Source: Galerina marginata (lineage: Eukaryota > Basidiomycota > Agaricomycetes > Agaricales > Galerinaceae). Taken from it: 64,000 nt of DNA. This document shows, piece by piece, positions 53,362-64,000 of this stretch; positions within the stretch are counted from its first letter, which is position 1; each line of letters starts with the position of its first letter. The position numbers and the translations under genes are program-made. The stretch lies in the NCBI GenBank assembly GCA_023014335.1, contig JAECYW010000007.1:2666001-2730000 (forward strand), read 5' to 3'. Under the pieces are notes generated by a model, which was given only the letters and a program-made list of their open reading frames with translations, was not told the origin of the DNA and did no database searches.

Positions 53362-55866
53362 CTATTCTTCCCCGTCATCTGGGTCGTATATTATTTTTGC
53401 TGGGGTCCTATGAAGCACTGTCAAAATTTAACTGACTGTGTCAGGAACTACAGAGGCTAACCTTTTCTCAACGCCCTACAGTGGAATATCATTGAGACTT
53501 GATCCAGCTAGCGATGCAAAGAATACTCACATTTTCCATCCATGTAACCTGGGCTTTGAACTCTGTCAGTCCAAATAACATCACAAGGTTATAGGTGGCT
53601 TTGTAATATGTAATGCCTGTATCGTTATTGATGCAAGAGACCCAGAGATTGGAAATATCAAACTCGATGGAACAGAGTTGTGTGTAATTATCTAAGCATG
53701 AAATCAGCTCGACCACCTGAAAAAGATAATCAATTCAAAGCTTGCCTTTATCCTCATCCATCCATTGTGGCTTAGGAATGATCCCTCGGTAGCCACAAAT
53801 TGGAACGGTATGCGACTTTTCTCGAGCCTTAGTCATGCGACGCAGAAGGACATAATTACGACGAAATTCTTTAGTCTCGGAAACCTGTATATCCTTTATG
53901 GGAATGCTAGTTAGAGCCGTAGATTGGCATTGCACAAGAAATAGTTACCTTGGCTAATACCACGTTAAAACCATTTTCTACGAGTTTTCGGCCGTCAATG
54001 CCATCGTAGACCATTCCTTCCCTCGCCTTGTGGGAGGGGTCATTGGGATCGAAGAATGGGTCACACTCTGTGCCATAGCTTAATTTCGAGACTCTGGTTT
54101 GAACGAAGTGGTCCAGGTAAAACGACACAGCACCGTCAGATACCGCCTTGTTTCTAAACGGGCACTATTTCAACTGGAGTTGATCAAACAAAAAAGGAGA
54201 GGACTTACACAGGGATTTCAGGAACAAAGAGGATCAATCCAGATAACTTCAAGGACGCGCTGACCTGGGAGATTAACCAGGGACTGGCGGAAAACCCTCC
54301 TACGAAAACAACGTGCTGAGAACTATGTGAACTCCAGTGTTTGTTCCCGATTACTATTCAACTCACCGCGATAGGTTTTTTCGACAAATCGCGTTGTTTT
54401 AAAACGGCGTTTACAATACAATCCACCGAGTCTTGAAAAAAGGAAGCAACTTCAGCTCTGGAAAAGAATGCAGCGTCAAACGGATTTAATAATCGACGGG
54501 TGGACAATGTTATACCCTGCTAGCTTCAATTGTCCAAAGCGAATGTTGTAGGTTAGATCGTTGTCTCTGGTTGACCCAAATTTGATATGTTGCATGTCAT
54601 TTGTGTCTTTGAACCTCAGTTTGGTAGTAGTGTCAAATTTTTTAACAATATGGCCAATGTCATCGACGAAACGCGAACCATTGAGGTGCTCTGTAGGGGG
54701 TGTAAGTTGTAACTGAAAGAAGTGCATCAATTTTTTTGAATTATATGGGACTTACTTTTAAGGAAGACGTGAGCACGAACGGTTACAAAAACAGACCCAC
54801 GGAAGTGACCTAAACACGGCCAGTAAGATAGGAGGGATGAAATGAGGCAAGGTACCGACATCGTGGTATCGCAATTTCTTCAAATGTGTGCTTGGAGACT
54901 TCAGTTGTTCGGCAATAAGAGCTTATGTCGATAGTCCCCCCTCCAGCGTCAACAATAATAACACCCTCTCCTTTCTGAAATATCAATTGTATATAACAAA
55001 TCGGAAATCACTGGACAAGAACTATGCTACTTACATTCATGACGCCATCAGGCAGACCGTTTCGAATGGAGAAATGCAAACTTGCCTCCCCTTCCGTTAC
55101 GAAAGAAAGATGAGAATGCCCTGCTTCGGTGTCCGGTATTAGGCCTGCCAGGACAGCAGCTTTGCGCATTTGACTTTGCTCGGTGCCCTCCCACCCGTTC
55201 GGATGAGAAAGGACAAAGTCAATATCTCCTTTAACGTCCGACCAGAGACTTTCACCATTGGCATGTGCAACTTGAATATAAGATGATGCACATTGGAAAA
55301 GGTACTTAAGGAAATCGGCGAAAACGTGGATAACGGTCTTGTTCAATGGTAGAGGAGGGATCTTCTCTGTAATGCCTCCATCTTCTCCGAACTTGGACCG
55401 GAGATGCAACTTGAACCTGGGTAGCGCCGATAAGTGAAGGGCGGAAGATTGAACACTGGAAAACAGAATACCATTCTGCCTTGATCCAGTTTTCCTCATC
55501 TGCAGTCTCGGATACTTGTTCCTCCTCGGCCTCAGCCCCTACCGCTCGCACTTCGCCTGACCTGTCGTAGTAAATAATCGTTGGAATTTTTGACGAGCCA
55601 CTGGACTGTAGGTGCCCCGGAAATCTTTGAGGGAACGTTACATCGAAACGGTGCCGAAATGGACGTCGTACATACCTCGTTACGCCTTTGATTTCTGGGA
55701 TTTGACCTGGGTCGAGAATACTGGGAATTGTGCGGTTATCAGCCACGAGATAAGTCCAACAGGTGACAGCAACTTGCCTGTAGGAGATGCCGCTGTAGGT
55801 TGTACCAACATCAAAAGCAATAACTAGTCGCCTCCGCCGGCCACGAAAGGGTGTACTGTAGGACAT
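53362..55866 (-). CDS. Hsp70-like actin-fold ATPase, copy 3 (intact)
   Basis: Closest to copy 2 in sequence. It starts MSYSTPFRGRRRRLVIAFDVGTTYSGISY. The first intron has a GC donor (CAGGCAAGT), then SILDPGQIPEIKGVTR, FPGHLQSSGSSKIPTIIYYD, W|FKLHLRSKFGEDGGITEK, DVKGDIDFVLSHPNGWEG and LSFVTEGEASLHFSIRNGLPDGVMN. The phosphate-2 exon has DAGGGTID, and VSFYLDHFVQTRVSKLSYG follows. It ends EKR|TPAKIIYDPDDGEE at TAG 53362-53364. The ending lacks the copy-specific extension of copy 1. All joins I checked are in phase. Upstream sequence differs from copy 1, and it is paired with a permease remnant as copy 2 is. Confidence 0.82.
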
Positions 55867-56339
55867 CGATGAGCTAGGATGATGATGGTGGGACTAAAGG
55901 CGAGCAGTTCATGAACTCGCCGACATAGCCATGACATGATTGACATCTGATGTGCTGCGTGACATAGGCGAGTATTCATAGTTCAAGACAGTGTGCCAGG
56001 ATTGATGATTGTGGATGACTTACAAATCGCACAGCAATTAGTAGATTCTGAAGATTTCCTTCCTGTCCTTGATAGTGTAGGAGGGAGCACACGAAAATTA
56101 CCGTGCAGAATAAGACCCAAGGACGAAGCACTTGCTGTGCAAGAATTCACGGTAACCGGGTAATTGCATGGTAGTTGCCTAAGCCGCACGCAACAGGCAC
56201 GGTGGTCAGTCGTTTCCTCTTAACTTCAAGGTCTACTGGACTCCCTTTGTCGTCTCGCGAGATAGAAAGTTGATTGCGGACCGCACAGCTGCTGCAACCG
56301 TTTTGCCACAATATCACGTGGGGCAAAAGAGTTGGACCT
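55867..56339. other. Upstream flank of Hsp70-like copy 3, no gene seen
   Basis: Probably the promoter region of copy 3 (minus strand). No coding frame or repeat recognised. Confidence 0.4.
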
Positions 56340-56830
56340 GATTCCCGCTGAATATGGTGTACAGAGTTGTTGATCTCCAATCTTCACGTTCCTAATGTGA
56401 CAGTCAGCCTCTTCTCTGCACAGAAACTGCGCCAGAGCATTTGTGCGCCTCAGACGGAGTTGAGGGCCTGGACCGCCGTCCTCGTTTTTACGATATCCTT
56501 GGTGAACGTCTACCTCCTTGCTCTTCCGTGGGTACCACCTGCTGCTGGTATCAGAGGGGAAGACGTCAGCTTTTTCTATGCCATTTTCCGCATTGTCGGG
56601 CTTGGAACAGCATCTATTCTTCAATCTGGGCGTGTCTGGCATGGTCTACGTCGTCGTCGTCGTCCTAGAGTAATGACCCAAGCGGGGGCACTACACGATC
56701 CGCCAATCAGTCGAGAAATCGCCCGATGGCGCACAGGTTACGCGACTTGTTAAAGCCCCGAACAGTGAGCGTTCCGAGTGGGATGCGAGCATGGAGACGG
56801 TATCGCTCTGAATCAGCCGAACGATTGACT
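56340..56830 (+). pseudogene. 3' fragment of a third MUP1-type permease copy
   Basis: Contains only the last two exons: ATTCCCGCT-type intron end, VDLQS, RQSI, LRAWTAVLVFTI, VNVYLLALPWVPPAAGIRG, DVSFFYAIFRIVGLG, then a degraded final exon (ACTACACGATCCGCCAATCA, GTTACGCGACTTGTTAAAG). Frame breaks occur in both exons. It starts abruptly after unrelated sequence. Confidence 0.88.
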
Positions 56831-58612
56831 TGGGTTTTTTTCCCTTGTTATAATAAAGTTATAACGAAATCACCTCCATCATGTTCCCTTTCTGGTTGTA
56901 AGCCTGTCAATGCCTGTATATAAGCAATTTTCTGCTTCCTATTCTAAGCAGTTATTAAACATCTTTTTAAATCCATGTACTATTCCTCCTTCCCAAAGGA
57001 TCGGGTCAGTGACAAAACCCTGGTATATATACTTTGCTTCTAGTTCAATAAGCTCGTTGCAACCTATCAATTAATTAATATAGAAACTCAAATACGACTG
57101 CGAATTCAACGAACCCATAACCTCGAAGAACGATTTAGGATCCATGCCTTGGTCGGATGAAAAGTCGGTGCCGGTTTTCTTCAGGTTTGTTTGTTAAACG
57201 TTCCTCTTACAAAAGTGTATTTTAATCCTACGCGTCGGGGTTTGGCGACTTCGTGAATCGTACGTAGCATTCAAGACGAGGCGGACATAATCTAATCTGG
57301 GTTTCTGATATTTTTGCAGTACGTTTTTTGCGGTTCGAATTATAATCTCTGCCGTCGCTACCATCATGTAACCTTAAGCTTCCGCCCCTCTGTTAGTCGC
57401 ATTTCTGCCTCAAGCTGTTTACGTTTATCGGATCGCAGTGCTCTCGGCCACAGGATAAAATAGAGTATGCCTGTCATCTATATGCTATCACACAACCACG
57501 ACCAGCTTAAACACGAGCTCACGCTGGTGGGTCTTTTTAAATTCAGCTCCCAGTGCCGTCGCAATTCTTCCTGTTATTAAATTATAATCGTGTTCTTCCC
57601 GGGTACGCGAGCTACTACCAAAAGCCTGAGAGCGTCGCTGTAGCTGCTACTGGGAAGGGTGTTTGATGCGTTCAATCGCGTCTCTCATTATGATGATGTT
57701 CTTCAAGTTTTAGCACCGGATCCCATGGTTCTTCAGAATCATAACAATTAGTCCCTCTTCGAGCTGCCTCTGAATCTGAATCCGCCGTGGCTGTTGTTCT
57801 CGAGTCGCCAATCCAATCAAGTTGTCGTTCTTCTCGAGGCAAGTTTTATCAGCTAGTTCGTCCAATTCGCCATTTCGTTGCATTCTTTAATTGGCTGGGC
57901 TAAGATGGTATGCCAGTGCAGTGGAGATCTGATTGGGGTAACTCACGTAGTAGTAGCTGTGTATTCTTTCTACAGCGGGCCAGTTAATCTACTCTTTATG
58001 CATGTTCTGTCTTGAATCCCAATCCCAATTGCTGCTTAGGCCTACATACGAGCACGTACTACATTCCGGCGAAGTCAAGTAAATCCGGGAACGGAGTCAA
58101 GTGAATACCCTAATCGAAAGCATTCGAGCTATACCGTGGGGAGGGAGCCATGAAAATTTTAAATTCCTTTGCTGAGCGCTGAGTTTTCGGCCATTGATTG
58201 AGTCTCGATATATTCTAATAGGTGTTCAAAAAATTGAGGCTGGTCAAGGTTCGCGATTCAGACACTGGCAGCTCTCGATCTCCCTTGATTTTCCTCGGTG
58301 GACTTTTCACTGCAGATATCTGAGAAATATCCAGCTTGAAAGCGATATAAAATCCAAGTTAAATTTAGAGGCAAGCACCAAAGAGAAATAATCTAGATCT
58401 GACCAAGAATCGAGACGGTACCAAGGTCCCCTAAGCTCATAATAGATCCCAATCATGCCCGCTTATCGCGCTCAAAGACACTGAACCAAATCAGCGCTGG
58501 TCACAACGTCAGCAGGAACGACCAATAGCAAAAAGTGTCCGTGCGAACACCGCTCGGCCGCATCAAGCCGAAAACACGAGAAGCTGACGGATTTCGAAAG
58601 ACCATGTTGTAG
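56831..58612. other. Gene-poor stretch upstream of the channel gene
   Basis: The first ~100 bases match the permease downstream region. The rest has no recognisable gene. A block at about 58526-58600 is shared with 50691-50765, showing that the channel duplication extends into its 5' region. Confidence 0.45.
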
Positions 58613-60446
58613 ATGTCCACCGCGCCCACCATCGAGCTCAACAGGCTAAGACGCCCCCCGCCCCTCGCCGCCGTCCGCTTCTTCACCGAAGAGCATCCGT
58701 CCCCATCCTCCCATGGCCCAGCACACGATGCCTACCCCTACGACGGCGAGGGCGAACACTACGGCTCAACCGACGGCGAAGGCGAGCACGGAGAACACTC
58801 CTCAGCAAACACCATCCACCCCCCCTGGAAGCGCGAGCTCTTCCAGCTCCTCGAACAGCCCACCTCCTCCCGCGCGGCGTTCATGATGCACATGTGCATG
58901 ACCCTCCTCATCGTCTTCTCCGCGTTCGTCACCGTGCTCGAGACGGTGCCCGACGTGCACTCCATCTCGAGCCGGGTGTGGTTTGGCGTGGAGACGAGCG
59001 TGGTGGCGCTGTTTACGGTGGAGTATGTGGCGAGGTGTGTGGCGTGGAGTTGGAGGTGGTCGAGTTTGTTCTCGGTGGATTTTGTGTGCGTTCTTTTTCC
59101 GATTGCTGCGTTTGGCTTATCTGATGACTGGTCGTCTAGCTTTTTATGGGGTCATAGACCTCCTCTCAGTGCTGCCTTACTATCTCGAGCTTCTACTCCA
59201 ACAAGACACAGTGCGTACCCCTCCTCATCCTCATCGCAACAAGCACCTCTAATCCTTCCCTTCAGTCAGTTTTCTTCCGCTTCTCCATCCTGCGCATGTT
59301 CCGTCTTCTACGCGTCTTCCGGCCATTCCGATATAACCACACCATCCTCTTGTACGTCCTCCTCTTCCTGTAGACCCTTTCCTGCGTCATCTCACTGCAT
59401 GCTGACCCGCCTCCTTGACCTAGAACGATCGAGGTGATGTACCTCTCCGTCCGCCGCTCGCAGCATGCCCTCCTCGCCATCGGCTTTTTCGTCATCATGG
59501 TTCTGACGGTGTTCAGCACGTTACTGTGCGTCTCTCCTCTTCCTCCTCCTCTCCTTCCGCCCGCACCTTCCTTTCCTTCCATCGTGCTTACCTCCCACCA
59601 GATATTTCGCAGAACGAGGAACATGGGACGAGCTTCTCGGCACATTCGTCAACGTAGACGGGGATCCGACACAGTTCTCCGTACGCCCCTCTTTCCCATT
59701 CCCCACTCTTACCTTACTCTTACCTTCTCCACCCTCGTATATGCAGTCCATCCCAGCGGCAGCGTGGTTCGTCCTCGTTAGTACGTCCTCCACTCCTTCA
59801 ATCTCTAAATCCAACCCTTTCTAACCCCTAAACCCCACCCCTAGCGATAACAACAGTAGGCTACGGCGAAATAACCCCCCGCTCCTTCCTCGGGCGGCTC
59901 ATCACCCTCCCCATCCTCGTGTTCGGGCTCCTCCTCATCACCCTCCCTTCGTTCGTGCTTGGGAGGGAGTTCAGCCACGTTTGGGAGAAGATGACGCAGG
60001 GCCAGGGAGGGGGGGAGGGGGAGGATGGACAGGGTGGACAAGGAAGGGAACGATACCCGAGTTTTAACCCTTCCTCCCCTATCTCCCCGATATACTCCGC
60101 GCGTCCTAGATCGGCCGTTCCCACTTCTGCCCGCGATCCTTCCAACACCCCAAATCAAAATCAGAACTTACGACAAAGAGAAAGAGACCTATCAAACCTC
60201 AAACTCGCACAGAACCAAACTGAGCTGAGCGCGCAGATCGAGGAGCTCGCTAGTGCGGTGGAGGGGCAGGGGAGGGTGTTGGGTAGGTTGATGGAGTTGC
60301 TGCAGGAAAGGGAGCGGGATGGGGTGGGTGGGGTGGGATTTTCAGGCTCTTTGGTGGGAGGGCCGGCGGGTGGAAGTGCGAGTGGGACTGGGGTTTCGAG
60401 TGGGACTGGGAATGGGAAGGGAGCGAAGGGAGCGAAGGAGAGCTGA
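58613..60446 (+). CDS. Voltage-gated potassium channel (six-TM, Kv-like), intact
   Basis: Plasma- or vacuolar-membrane K+ channel subunit. It starts MSTAPTIELNRLRRPPPLAA. An acidic cytosolic N-tail is followed by S1 AFMMHMCMTLLIVFSAFVTVLE, S2/S3 around FGVETSVVALFTVEYVARC and FYGVIDLLSVLPYYLELLL, then a clear S4 with Arg at every third place (FFRFSILRMFRLLRVFRPFR). S5 is ALLAIGFFVIMVLTVFSTLL. The pore helix and selectivity filter read AAWFVLV|TITTVGYGEITP, and S6 is LPILVFGLLLITLPSFVLG. The C-tail has a Gly-rich stretch, a coiled coil (RQRERDLSNLKLAQNQ, TELSAQIEELASAVEGQGR) that could drive assembly, and a Gly/Ser end at 60446. The first intron uses donor GTTTGT; other choices break the frame. 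All six introns join in phase. A decayed copy is at 50691-51345. Confidence 0.9.
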
Positions 60447-61660
60447 CGTTGGTTCAAGTTGTGCTTTGGTTTCGTTTGGATAGGAGTGGGATGGATGGGT
60501 AGGAGGCGTGACGATCTATTCGAGTTCGGGGATTTTACGGTCGAGTTGGGTATGCATTTACGTGGGATTAATTTATTTCATTCGATTTTCGATTTTCGAC
60601 TTTTGGTTTTGGTTTTGGCTGGTGGTCATAAATTAGTTTATTCGTTTTGACGCGATGCATATGACGCTTCCCCTCTAGAATCTGGATCCGAAATAGGCAT
60701 TGGCCAACCCTTTTCTGGACGCAGCTTCTGAATCCTTCATCTCGCTCATAGAGTTGGCCACAGTCTGTCTTGACTCTTTTGTCTTCATAACACAGAATTG
60801 GTCCACCTCAATTCATGGCCAGTCGTATCGCCTCTTATACTTAATAGTCTCTTACTTGTAAGAACTCTCCAGTTGCTTTGATGCTGTCTCCGACTCCCGG
60901 GATGTTAAACTTAATGATATGAGAGCCTCCTGGCGTTCTCCACTTCTCTTCGCAGTGGGTCAGTCTATTACCCGCGCCCAACTACCTCCTCCAAATAACT
61001 CTAGGGTCCTACATAAATCACTTTGTGTTTGTTAGTCGTTTTTCTCGGCTCATGGTTCACAACCACAGTCCTCAGGCTCCAGCCAGATGGCTCTACTAGT
61101 AGACTCATGACTTGCGCATGCGGTGCCTTTGATGCCAGATGATTATATAGCGAATAAAACTTCATGTCCAAACTCGCGAGTGGTGGAAGGTTCTAGTCCT
61201 GGAGAAGCCCGGAAAGTCTTTCACTGGAGTGTATCGCTCGATAAAGTGGATCCTCCTTGAAGCTTACTGAAGTCATACGCAGAAGAGTTCGACAAATATT
61301 GTATTTGGAACAAACGACTTGATGTTAGCAAAACTACGAATCTACGAATGCAAGCAAGGACAGTGTGATATGCGAGAGCAAGAGACCAAGAGAGAGAGAG
61401 GAAATGCGAAAACATAAGTAGATATAAAGAATATAAGAAACCCATCGAGATGCCCAAGATTCAAGAAAAGAAAATGTCCGAAAACGCGCGCCGGCGTCTG
61501 TCTAAAACCAAATCAAATAGGGAAGCAAAGGAAAGTGCGTGGTGATGGTGGTGACGAATGATAAGGACACGGGACACGGGACACGGGAGGCAAAGCACGA
61601 AAGAGTGTGATCCACGAGTCTTCCTCAGAGGAAGAACGGACCGCAAATGATTTTGAGCGC
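60447..61660. other. Tail-to-tail spacer, no gene seen
   Basis: 3' flanks of the channel gene and the small secreted peptide gene. No coding frame or repeat recognised apart from a GAGAGAGA run near 61390. Confidence 0.45.
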
Positions 61661-61976
61661 TCAGATGCATTGATACGATCCGCAAATGGCTGGTGAGATC
61701 TGGGGCTCACGAGCGACCACGATAGGCTGCGGGTACGGAGAATTCATCAGCTTTCTGAAGCGAAGGTGCTACAACAAAGAAAAAGGCGAGATTACTTACT
61801 GTGGCTGGTTCGCGGGCTACAACCGCGTTGGGCGCAGGAGCGGGGATGGGGGAGGCAGACACGAGGACGGTCACTGCGAATAGGAAGACAACGTTAGGTG
61901 GATTATTTAACAAGGTATATAAGTCGATATACTTACTGCAGGCAACGAGAGCGGTGGTGAAAAGCGTGAATTGCAT
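61661..61976 (-). CDS. Small secreted peptide (59 aa) with a repeated VVAREP motif
   Basis: Exons 61976-61937, 61873-61800 and 61726-61661 join in phase (introns of 63 and 73 nt) and give 59 residues: a signal peptide (MQFTLFTTALVACMTVLVSA), a Pro/Ala spacer (SPIPAPAPN), then AVVAREPAT and IVVAREPQI back to back across the second intron. The ending is ISPAICGSYQCI, with two cysteines. I do not recognise the family. It has no CaaX ending, so it is not a typical lipopeptide pheromone, and no KR Kex2 site. The alternative acceptor 20 nt upstream gives a different, shorter C-terminus; I prefer the one that restores the VVAREP repeat. Confidence 0.6.
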
Positions 61977-64000
61977 TTTTGTTTTCGGTGGCGGTTGAAA
62001 GACTGGAGTCTAGAGGTCGGTTGTTTTATGAGAGTAGTATGAACGTCGGGTGATGTTCGGCTGGTAATTGGTAGGAGGTGGGAGGTAGTTGGTATGTGGT
62101 ATGTGGTAGTGGGCGATGATACTGGCTCATCTTCAGCTTCGCGTGCTGTATTTATACGCCTTGAAAACACCCGCGTTGGCTCCAGGAATCAGGATAGCAA
62201 ATAATTCGAACTTCGAAAGTACGGCACAACGGGAAGCCCGATTTAGGTATAGGTATTGATTTGACAGATCTTTGAAGTTTGAGGGCGCGTTCACTTCTGA
62301 GTCTTCTCGAGCATGAGTTGACCTGAATTTAATCGTCATTACGACCGGTCGCAGCGACTTTCCCTACCCTGTCGGCCTCCCACACTGCTACTGGGTCCCT
62401 GCGGTGGCAGAAACGTTTCAAACTGGGGTGCGACCATACGACTGGCACACGACTACGAAGCGGCGATCCTTATGTGGAAATGTGTTTGTCCCGATATGGC
62501 AATCCGTTTGTCCAGAGGCCTATCGCGGACTCGATTGTCGACATCAATTCGCGACAGATTCTGTAGGAGCGTGATATCCACTGACAACTGAAGTCTGATA
62601 GATTGCTTTACTGACGACATTGATTCAATGCCACACTGACACAGTTTCTGTGGGTATGTGGAACCATACATTGACTTACGACACCGAGAAATGCGGAGAG
62701 AATAATGGCGAGACGAATCTACCGAAGTGATTCAATAGTCGGCCATATCGAAGAGTTCTCCAGCTACCGAACGGGTAGCATACCTCCTCCAAAATATGCG
62801 AGAACTCAAATTTGCCCGCGTCAATGACGTTGTCCAGGTACGCACCAGGCACAGGCACTGGTGCAGAGGATCCAACCGTATATGGTCTGACAAAATCCTT
62901 TTCGAGAAGCCCTTAAATTAAATGTCGATGAATTTGGAAGTTTGTTTTGCAGACAGAATTGGGCAGGATTTCAAGGAATGAAAACCCTTCCGATTTTCAG
63001 TTTCTGTCATTGGTGAGGTTCGAAACGACAACCCTATGGTTTCAAGAAACTGGTCTGCATTTAATTCACATCGTCGTAGCGGGGAAAAGGACGAAACGGC
63101 ATTTCAGGGTTGCTGTCAATGAACCGAAGGGGAAAGTTCTGTGAGCGAAACGCAGAACTGGAGGTAAAACTGAACTGACTCTGTCGGAATGGCCATTTCT
63201 GCGTTCGTGTGCAAGTAAGCGCTAGATAGACATAGAACAACCACGGAAAAGCACATAGATAAAGCGAGCGAGAGATGTGATTTCCCTCAGACTGATTCCA
63301 AAATGGATATATCGAGCAAGCGAGGACAGTGGCATTTGCTCGTCCAGAACTGAAGCTACGACAGCAGAGCGTCTCGCGCTAAGGGATATAATACCAGTGG
63401 AAAAACCACAGTGGTGCCCCAAAATGCCACCCAAATACGGAAATCCGTTTGTCCTGCGTGGACTCGCCAAGCAACAGCTTTGAAGACTTTACATTCATCC
63501 AATCCTCTTAATAGAAAGCAGTTCCACCGTATCTGAATATTGAGATCCTGCGAAAATGAATATGTTGAGGCAGCCACAACCAAAAAGGAAGAAAACTGAT
63601 TAGAAGGTCCATGTTCAACTGTAAAATCTGGAAGGAGACTCTTATGAGAGGCATAAACACTCTTCAAAAAGGATACGAGTCGTCGCTAACTGCCACGAAT
63701 TTCAGAACGGACCCGAATGGCCTGGGAGCGCTCACAGGCCATATGTGAGCGTCAATATCAATTATGACAGCATCGAATCAGGTACCAATCTGACAGGCAC
63801 AGGATTGACCTCATCCCACTCAGGAAGTTGGAGAAACTTGGAGTAGAACTAGGCCGAATGGAGGAGGTTGTTTCGCAAATACAAGTATAGAGTTCACGTA
63901 GAACTCACTACATACCTCAAAGCCTGTTCTAGCGTTAAGCTTCTTGGGATGAAAGCTGCCAGGACTCGCTCATATCCAATCGCGACCCTCAGGCACCTGC
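61977..64000. other. Right edge of the window, only exon-like fragments seen
   Basis: Minus-strand fragments look coding but I cannot join them. About 62898-62813 reads GLLEKDFVRPYTVGS...NVIDAGKFEFSHILEE before a GTATGC donor. From the window edge (64000) down to about 63919 the frame reads RCLRVAIGYERVLAAFIPRS, then LTLEQALR, before GTATGT; a following exon could be FYSKFLQLPEWDEVNPVPVRL. A minus-strand gene may therefore enter from the right. The rest is featureless. Confidence 0.35.

Noticed and set aside
58501..58965. Minus-strand frames over the channel N-terminus
   Set aside because: They overlap well-supported channel exons on the plus strand.

Overview
The window is nuclear DNA of a filamentous basidiomycete, most probably an Agaricomycete. 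Genes are cut by many short (about 45-70 nt) GT-AG introns. The gene content fits that group: a class II ligninolytic-type peroxidase, an alpha-kinase, a NucA/NucB-type secreted nuclease, Hsp70-like actin-fold ATPases in several copies, F-box proteins and a P450. No tRNA, rRNA or CRISPR array was recognised. All gene models below were spliced by eye from frame, GT-AG sites and family resemblance.

Layout. 0.4-6.3 kb: an alpha-kinase gene split by a complete PIF/Harbinger DNA transposon (2632-5775, TTA target duplication, intact transposase and Myb/SANT partner). 8.8-11.1 kb: a secreted NucA/NucB-like protein with a very long proline run. 11.6-13.4 kb: a class II peroxidase on the minus strand. 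14.4-20.4 kb: a full-length tyrosine-recombinase retrotransposon of the DIRS/Ngaro type on the minus strand, with split direct repeats A1...B1-A2-B2 and gag, RT-RNase H and tyrosine recombinase. 22.4-23.2 kb: 3' exons of a possible beta-trefoil lectin. 23.8-26.1 kb: a URC1/GTP-cyclohydrolase-II-like gene with five frameshifts. 26.8-28.2 kb: an F-box gene with three frameshifts. 28.5-31.1 kb: Hsp70-like copy 1. 34.5-36.5 kb: cytochrome P450.

From 37.6 to 56.9 kb lies a segmentally duplicated area. An intact MUP1-type amino-acid permease is followed tail-to-tail by Hsp70-like copy 2, which is broken by nested transposons: an outer element, a hAT element with a perfect 8-bp target duplication inside it, and a MITE inside the hAT. 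A decayed permease joined to a decayed potassium-channel fragment follows, next to Hsp70-like copy 3, and then a third permease 3' fragment. The intact potassium channel parent is at 58.6-60.4 kb. A small secreted peptide gene is at 61.7-62.0 kb.

The genes do not form an evident pathway. The main story is transposon activity (at least five elements, three of them nested), local duplication, and a striking set of eleven single-base frameshifts in five genes. As read here, all eleven are +1 insertions, whereas the permease, the channel, two Hsp70-like copies and the Harbinger and Ngaro genes read cleanly.
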